From positions 1 through 64,000 of the forward strand of contig JACJZI010000010.1 in the NCBI GenBank assembly GCA_020635655.1: a stretch of DNA of 64,000 nt. Direction: 5' to 3'. Positions within the stretch are counted from its first letter, which is position 1. Each line of letters starts with the position of its first letter. The notes under the pieces were generated by a model. It was not told the origin of the DNA. It did no database searches and saw only the letters and a program-made list of their open reading frames with translations. Source of the stretch: Flavobacteriales bacterium. Lineage in GTDB: Bacteria; Bacteroidota; Bacteroidia; Flavobacteriales_F; PHOS-HE28. Of this stretch, positions 60,001 through 64,000 are shown one piece after another. The position numbers and the translations under genes were made by a program.

Positions 60001-60570
60001 CGCTCCTTCATAGGTGAACTTGAAAGCAGGCACGTCATGGCCGGGTGCGATGATCAGGTCGTACTTGAAAACTTGGTCTGACGGATGGACCACGAGCGAG
60101 AGACCTTCCATCACGTCGTTCATGCGCAGGCCGCGGAAACAGGCGGCATGCGAGGCCCATCGTGCGGGGTCGTCGCCGATGAAATAATTGTTGTAACGCG
60201 CCTCGGGCCATGTCCCGGTCATGCGGGCATTCCCAGCGGCACCGATGGCCTTGAAACGCAGGGCATGGTGTCGTATCGTTCGTCCTGCATTCGGGTCATA
60301 GTGATCGACATCCGGGGCATGAAGGGCCCCGATCGCCTGCGCATCCAACAGGTCGATCACCATGGACCCGCGCTCGCACCAGAAGGTCCGATCGCCCGCG
60401 TCCGCCCGATAGGTCACCGCGTCGGGCCATTGCCCCTTGTTCTCCACGAAGGAGATGGAAGGAACATATTGCCCCTGAGCGGCACCCGCCCAGAGGGTCG
60501 CAAGACCCAAGAGAAGGACCCCCGGCAGCGGTCCATGGCATGATCGGCTCACTGCGCCCGAATTTAGCAT
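57010..60570 (-). CDS. T9SS type B surface protein with SBBP propeller and PKD domains
   Basis: A surface protein of about 1186 residues. Signal peptide core GVLLLGLATLWAGAAQG. An N-terminal DUF7948-like domain (FVENKGQWPDAVTYRADAG) is followed by SBBP beta-propeller repeats (~260-760; YSTYLGG-like units such as ASTYLGGSDNDG, YGSYFGGTGDDA). A PKD domain (NYLWDLGDQTTSTAVQP), Ig-like segments and the gliding-associated C-terminal domain (PNAFSPNGDGSNDVLYVRG, QIFDRWGEKVFE) follow. It is the partner of the adjoining PorP protein. ATG 60570 is the annotated start, but a TAAATTCG box lies inside it, so GTG 60552 may be the true start. Confidence 0.87.
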   Translation of the reverse strand: MLNSGAVSRSCHGPLPGVLLLGLATLWAGAAQGQYVPSISFVENKGQWPDAVTYRADAGDRTFWCERGSMVIDLLDAQAIGALHAPDVDHYDPNAGRTIRHHALRFKAIGAAGNARMTGTWPEARYNNYFIGDDPARWASHAACFRGLRMNDVMEGLSLVVHPSDQVFKYDLIIAPGHDVPAFKFTYEGADGLDVKHGSLVIHTSLGDLEERVPLAYQDINGERVPVSCSYRTDGRMFWFRPGPYDKDHPLVIDPTLVFSTFSGSLSDNFGYSATYDNAGFLYSGSTAFGQNYPVTMGAYQTTWAGGDGQGTIQGTDIAITKYDTTGTFIIWATFLGGQGDELPHSLIVDGDDELYVLGSTGSPDYPTTVNGFDQSFGGGPVFTPGGLGVSFPNGSDMIISRLSADGSDLQASTYLGGSDNDGLNYAPALKFNYADEVRGEVLLDDQGRVVIASSTASTDMPITPGNIQGANAGGQDGYIARFDADLTTLQYGSYFGGTGDDAIYSEALNSMGDLVLCGGTTSTDLPVTPGVVGPVNSGGAADAFLLQLPPALNTISICTYWGSSAYDQAYFVEIDGSDSVYILGQTAAPANDLISNAPYNIPTGGQLLTKFNAGLTSVIWSSRVGSGDGTPDISPTAFLVDYCDKIYICGWGSTIGIGAPLSTNGLPITPDAYQSTTDGNDFYLAVFDIDMQGLTYATYMGGPQSHEHVDGGTSRFDRRGRVYESVCAGCGGHDDFPTTPGAWSSTNNSSNCNNAVFKFDFDAPLVVAVIDAPDTVCADAPVPFENHSSPGANYLWDLGDQTTSTAVQPTHAYSTPGTYTVTLTATDPNSCNGQDVATLTLVVGAAGPVLAALNDTLLCGPLDAFTLVANSQGTASDFHWATSPLFTDWLNNGPQDSTATITPAIAGIYYIAANNGSACPAVDSVVVGVSLADPQLTGDSLICADDQAQLLLTGIDPGSSIVWSPSNAILSGQGTTIATVSPSETSAYTVAVTSPAGCPWTSAITVQVSPVNGSEAHATVDQTIVLSGTLVHLAATPTSGVTYSWSPADLVSDPNSGAPTAIVQNTTWFHVTISDGICTKDDSVLVTVHELLCDEPDIFLPNAFSPNGDGSNDVLYVRGRFISAMELQIFDRWGEKVFETTDQSVGWDGTFNGKPVDPAVFVYHLQVTCVDGQSRFFKGNITVIR
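60559..60566 (-). promoter_or_regulatory. -7 box near the start of the type B surface protein gene
   Basis: TAAATTCG on the minus strand, one base from TAnnTTTG. Transcription from it would begin near 60553 and favour the GTG at 60552 over the ATG at 60570. Confidence 0.4.
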
Positions 60571-60698
60571 CGGGCCATGTCCCTTTCCCTTCAGGATGGA
60601 GAAACGCGAAAGGGCATGCACCCTTCACACGGACGTACGACAGGTCCGATCCGACCGCCGGGTACCAGCGCATGGGCCAACGAGTGCCCCCGATGGGA

Positions 60699-62894
60699 CT
60701 AATGCACCGGTCCGATGCGGATCTGTTGAGCCTGGTCCTGCCTGCGAAGGTTGAACCGGAAATCAACGCGTCGGTTCCGGCTGCGGCCGGCCTCCGTGCG
60801 ATCGTCGGCGATGGGTTGTGATTCCCCATAGCCGACCGCGAAGAGCCGGTCCGGATCGATGCCCGCGGTTCGGAAGTGTGCGACCAGTGCTTGAGCACGT
60901 AGTTCGCTCAGGTCCATGTTATGCGTTTCGGTGCCGCGTGCGTCCGTATGGGCCTCGATCACCAGACCGGCGTCCGGATGATCCTTCAGGATCTTCACGA
61001 GCGTGTCCAATTGCGGGAGGAACCGCGCATCGATCTCGGCCTTGTCGGTGGCGAAGTAGACGGAACTGGACCGAACGACCGTGTTGTTCAGGTCCTCCAT
61101 CTGAAGTTGGGCGAGACGGCTCATATCGGTCACCTTTTCCGGGGCGATGGTCATCACCTCACCGTCCAGGAACTTCAGCTCCTTCACCTTCTTCAGAACG
61201 GCGTACATCTCCTCGATACTGTTCGCATTGCCGACCGAATACGTGTACATGCCGCGCTCCGGGTCGAAACGTTCGATCACCCGATAGTACTTGCGGATCT
61301 CCGTGAACCGGGCATCGTTGAGCGACATGCGTTCCCGGGTCGCAAAGAGCTCGACAGTGAACTTCACGTCCTCGCCTTCCTTCACCGCCAGCTCGAATTG
61401 GTCGGAAGGAAGGGTCTGGTAGGCGAATTCGCGCGTGATGCCGTTCGCGTCCTGGTAGCTCGCCACAACGGCATCTTCTTCGTCCTTGAAGCGGTCGATC
61501 ACCACGATGCTCCGGGTGATGCACTGGTTGACGAGCACCCCCGATCGGGTATCCGTCGTCAGCACGTCCAATCGGACCGCATAGGTGCCGGGCTGCTTGT
61601 AGGCGTGGGTGATCCGGTCGCCCCGCAGTTCGGAACCATCACCCATGTCCCAGCGCATGTCCTCGATGAACTGGTCCGGGAGGTTGGTGTGAAGACCATT
61701 GAGCCGCAACTGCCTGTTCGTACGAACGGAGTCGGGCGTGGCGATGAAGGGCTGTCGGATATCGGCCACCTCGAGCTCCTTGCGTGCTTCCGTGAAGAAG
61801 ACCGAGTTGTCCGTGGTGTCGATCAGGTCCAGATGCACATTGTACACGCCAGGTCCGGCGTAGCAATGCCTGGCCATGGTCCCGTCCACCAGGGTCCCAT
61901 CACCGAGGTCCCAGCGGTATTTCAATGGGAGGCCCTTCATGGGTCGGGTCCGGCCCTCGTCGAACTGGTAGCAGTAGTTGTTCTCCGCCTGCTCCTGGCA
62001 ATCCATGAAACGGGGCAACGTCTTCGTGAACAGATAGATGGCATCCGATCCATCCCGATCCGAACTGAACGCCCCGCTGACGTCGGTCGGGAATGCGGTG
62101 TACCCGATGTCGTTCCCAGCGGAGTTCAGGGGTTCCGGAAGGTCCACGGGCCCGGACCAACCACCGCCTCGCGGCTGGGCTGCATAGATGTCCAGTTGGC
62201 CATGCCCTCCGGGACGTGAGGAGGAGAAATAGAGGGTCCCGTTCGGATGGAGGAAGGGGAACACCTCGTTATCGGGGCCGTTGATCGCCGGACCGAGGTT
62301 CTCCGGTCGGGTCCAACGGCCATCCTGTGAAATACAACGGTAGAGGTCCATTCCGCCGAACCCGCCGGGCCGGTCGGATGCGAATATCAGCACGGTCCCA
62401 TCTGCCGAAATGGTGGGGTGGACATTGGAAAAAGCTGGATCGTTGTAGTCAAATGCGACGACACGCTCATCACCGGACCGCTCTGCGAAGAACAGTCCCA
62501 ATGCGGCGCCACCTCCCCTTATCCTGGCCGGATGCCTGGGGTCGCCCAGGTTGCGGGTGAAGCAGATCGTGCGGTGGTCCGGTGAAAAGGTCGCGGGTCC
62601 GTCGTTCAGCGGTGAAGCGAGCACCTCGCTCAACAGTTCACAGTTCGTCGGACCGTGGTCGGGATAACGTGCGATGTAAAGGTCGGAGAGGGGTTTGTCG
62701 TTGTCCGCCTGGACCACGTGCACCATGCCCGGTCGGTCGCGCAGTGAACAGAAGACCAGGTTGCTGTCCAGGAGCACCGGAGCATAGTCCTCCGCCGCCG
62801 GTCCGATCGCTGCGTGTTCCACTTCATAGGTCCACTGGCCCTTTGCGCAGACAGCGAGCAGGAGCCATGGCAGTATGTGGAGCAGGCGCTTCAT
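60699..62894 (-). CDS. PD40-PKD-OmpA outer-membrane lipoprotein-like protein
   Basis: A 731-residue exported protein. Signal peptide MKRLLHILPWLLLAVCAKG. PD40/WD40-like propeller repeats (~35-290; ISADGTVLIFASDRPGGFGGMDLY in parts, HPNGTLYFSSSRPGGHG) are followed by two PKD-like domains (YRWDLGDGTLVDG; MRWDMGDGSELRG). A C-terminal OmpA domain (~610-715; VYFATDKAEIDARFLPQL, IEAHTDARGTETHN, LSELRAQAL, SRNRRVDFR) ends it, which should bind peptidoglycan. It follows the PorP/SprF gene by 5 nt and completes the second T9SS module. The extreme tail after OmpA is short. Confidence 0.88.
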   Translation of the reverse strand: MKRLLHILPWLLLAVCAKGQWTYEVEHAAIGPAAEDYAPVLLDSNLVFCSLRDRPGMVHVVQADNDKPLSDLYIARYPDHGPTNCELLSEVLASPLNDGPATFSPDHRTICFTRNLGDPRHPARIRGGGAALGLFFAERSGDERVVAFDYNDPAFSNVHPTISADGTVLIFASDRPGGFGGMDLYRCISQDGRWTRPENLGPAINGPDNEVFPFLHPNGTLYFSSSRPGGHGQLDIYAAQPRGGGWSGPVDLPEPLNSAGNDIGYTAFPTDVSGAFSSDRDGSDAIYLFTKTLPRFMDCQEQAENNYCYQFDEGRTRPMKGLPLKYRWDLGDGTLVDGTMARHCYAGPGVYNVHLDLIDTTDNSVFFTEARKELEVADIRQPFIATPDSVRTNRQLRLNGLHTNLPDQFIEDMRWDMGDGSELRGDRITHAYKQPGTYAVRLDVLTTDTRSGVLVNQCITRSIVVIDRFKDEEDAVVASYQDANGITREFAYQTLPSDQFELAVKEGEDVKFTVELFATRERMSLNDARFTEIRKYYRVIERFDPERGMYTYSVGNANSIEEMYAVLKKVKELKFLDGEVMTIAPEKVTDMSRLAQLQMEDLNNTVVRSSSVYFATDKAEIDARFLPQLDTLVKILKDHPDAGLVIEAHTDARGTETHNMDLSELRAQALVAHFRTAGIDPDRLFAVGYGESQPIADDRTEAGRSRNRRVDFRFNLRRQDQAQQIRIGPVH

Positions 62895-62899
62895 CGGCT

Positions 62900-63823
62900 T
62901 CAGAAGTACCGGGGGTCGCGCACACGGATCCGGTAGCCCAGTTCATACTGGACCATCAGTTCATGTGTCCCGCCGTGGTAGGGCGAGATGGCCGAAAGGC
63001 CGAGATCATAGGAGTAGCCCACCCGCCATTGCGGGGTCGGAAGCACTTCGAACATGCCGACGACCGCATCGTTCGTCCGGTAGCTCAGACCGGTCCAGAA
63101 GCGGTCCTTCACGATCAGGTTGACACTGATGTCGGCTTGTAGGGAGGAGGATGCCTGGTACCGCAGCAGCCCCGTGGGTTTCAATTTCAGGTCGCGGTCC
63201 AATTTGAACACATAACCACCGGTAAGCATCGGCTGATACTGCCGGGCGTCGTTCTCCACGATGTAGGTATTGCGCTCCCGGTCGAATTTGCGCGAAAGGA
63301 AGAACGGCAGTGAAGCGCCGACGAAATAGACCTTGCTGTAGTAGTAAAGTCCCGCGCTGAAGTTCGGGCGAACGGCCATGCGTGTGTCGCTGGCGAAGAC
63401 TGCATCGTTCGACTCCTGAAGATCGACCTGGCTCCATTGGGCCTGTAGCGCGTTGATCCCTCCGCCAAGTCCCATGGAGAGCTTCCCCTTGCCCAACGGC
63501 AGCCGGTAGGCATAGTTGAGCAGGAGCCCGGTCTCGTTGCTCACGCCCAGACGATCATTGTAGAGGATCGCGCCGAGCCCCATCCGCGTTCGTTTGATCG
63601 GTGAATGGATGCTCAGCATGGCCGTCTTCGGTGCGCCCTCGAAACCGGTCCATTGGTCGCGATAGGTCAGGTTGATGGCCATGGCGTCCCGGCTGCCGGC
63701 ATAGGCCGGATCGATCAGCAATCCATTGAACAGATATTGGCTGGTCAATGGGGTGTGCTGGGCCCGGGCATGCATCGTCAGGACCACGCCCAGAAGGGGG
63801 AGGATGTACCTGTGGAACCTCAC
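62900..63823 (-). CDS. PorP/SprF-family outer-membrane protein (second copy)
   Basis: A 307-residue PorP/SprF-family beta-barrel. Signal peptide YILPLLGVVLTMHARAQ is followed by the family signature PLTSQYLFNGLLIDPAYAGSRDA, then YRDQWTGFEGAPKTAMLSIH. It resembles the 56003-57013 protein in family, but not closely in sequence. The start is a GTG overlapping the stop of the upstream type B protein (GTGA). The gene is probably specific for the partly visible adhesin upstream. Confidence 0.92.
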   Translation of the reverse strand: MRFHRYILPLLGVVLTMHARAQHTPLTSQYLFNGLLIDPAYAGSRDAMAINLTYRDQWTGFEGAPKTAMLSIHSPIKRTRMGLGAILYNDRLGVSNETGLLLNYAYRLPLGKGKLSMGLGGGINALQAQWSQVDLQESNDAVFASDTRMAVRPNFSAGLYYYSKVYFVGASLPFFLSRKFDRERNTYIVENDARQYQPMLTGGYVFKLDRDLKLKPTGLLRYQASSSLQADISVNLIVKDRFWTGLSYRTNDAVVGMFEVLPTPQWRVGYSYDLGLSAISPYHGGTHELMVQYELGYRIRVRDPRYF

Positions 63824-64000
63824 CGTTTGATGATCACAGTGCCTTTGTACGTGGTTCCGTCACCGAGGTTCAGGACATAGAAATAGGTGTCGTCCGGCAG
63901 GGCCGGTCCCGCCCGTCCATGGCCATCCCACGTGTTGGTGTACGGACCGGCCTGATAGACCAACCGGCCCCAACGGTCGAACACCAGCAGCTCGTTCTCC
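63820..64000 (-). CDS. T9SS type B surface protein, C-terminal end only
   Basis: The last 59 residues of a protein that begins beyond the window. ENELLVFDRWGRLVYQAGPY, then TNTWDGHGRAG, DDTYFYVLNLGDG and GTVIIKR at the end, are the gliding-motility-associated C-terminal domain used as T9SS type B signal. It overlaps the following PorP/SprF gene, as the other type B gene does here. The size and domains of the rest are unknown. Confidence 0.85.
   Translation of the reverse strand, partial: ENELLVFDRWGRLVYQAGPYTNTWDGHGRAGPALPDDTYFYVLNLGDGTTYKGTVIIKR

Overview
The window reads as chromosomal DNA of a high-GC member of the Bacteroidota, most likely a Flavobacteriales-type organism. The evidence is a type IX secretion (T9SS) type A sorting domain, gliding-associated (type B, CHU_C-like) C-terminal domains, PorP/SprF-family outer-membrane proteins, a split two-gene transketolase, GloVer-repeat proteins, and a near absence of Shine-Dalgarno sites. 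Most transcription-unit starts instead carry a TAnnTTTG or TAnnTTCG box a few to ~25 nt before the start codon. GC content looks close to 60% throughout, which is why many long antisense open frames are spurious. I see no plasmid, phage or insertion-sequence genes and no CRISPR array.

Layout. 1-3.4 kb: typA/bipA, a NodZ/FUT-like glycosyltransferase and a P460-type haem lipoprotein. 3.4-12.2 kb: a GT-C membrane protein, then a damage-inducible mutagenesis cluster. This cluster has a short DnaE-type polymerase with palindromes over its start, an Mrr-type endonuclease, a four-helix-bundle protein flanked by two unusual non-coding elements, a DinB-type Y-family polymerase, and a divergent LexA-like XRE/S24 repressor that keeps its self-cleavage residues. 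12.3-25.5 kb: a large T9SS-secreted protein, lipoproteins, a small HD hydrolase, an M49 peptidase, an RNase H-like protein, tRNA-Leu(CAG), an M23/LysM peptidase and a GloVer-repeat protein with a duplicated C-terminal tail. 25.6-28.6 kb: an OlsF-like bifunctional acyltransferase, an LpxH-like phosphoesterase and a CoA-binding protein. 28.6-34.7 kb: one long minus-strand run of transketolase N half, VWA protein, transketolase C half, ECF sigma factor, putative anti-sigma protein, Spy-like protein and class III aminotransferase.

34.7-46.7 kb is a surface-polysaccharide locus: an O-antigen ligase/polymerase-like protein, two GT4 enzymes, a Wzm/Wzt ABC exporter, a three-domain GT2 fusion, and an AlgI/AlgX-like O-acetylation module whose middle part carries three apparent single-base frameshifts. 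46.8-53.7 kb: a MORN-like protein, a VOC protein, a polyamine unit (SpeA-type arginine decarboxylase with a long leader and a possible 15-codon leader peptide, a deoxyhypusine-synthase-family enzyme, and a very acidic small protein), then CorA and MscS transporters and peptidase E. 53.7-64 kb: two consecutive modules, each made of a type B T9SS adhesin, a PorP/SprF protein and an OmpA/PD40 protein. The last adhesin runs off the window.

The most unusual signals are the S24-DinB-DnaE cluster with shared TATCCGWC elements and a twin E-box palindrome, the inverted array of six heptamers at exact 10-nt spacing beside the four-helix-bundle gene, the conserved-looking non-coding element at 9062-9238, the speA leader, and the frameshift cluster in the acetylation genes.
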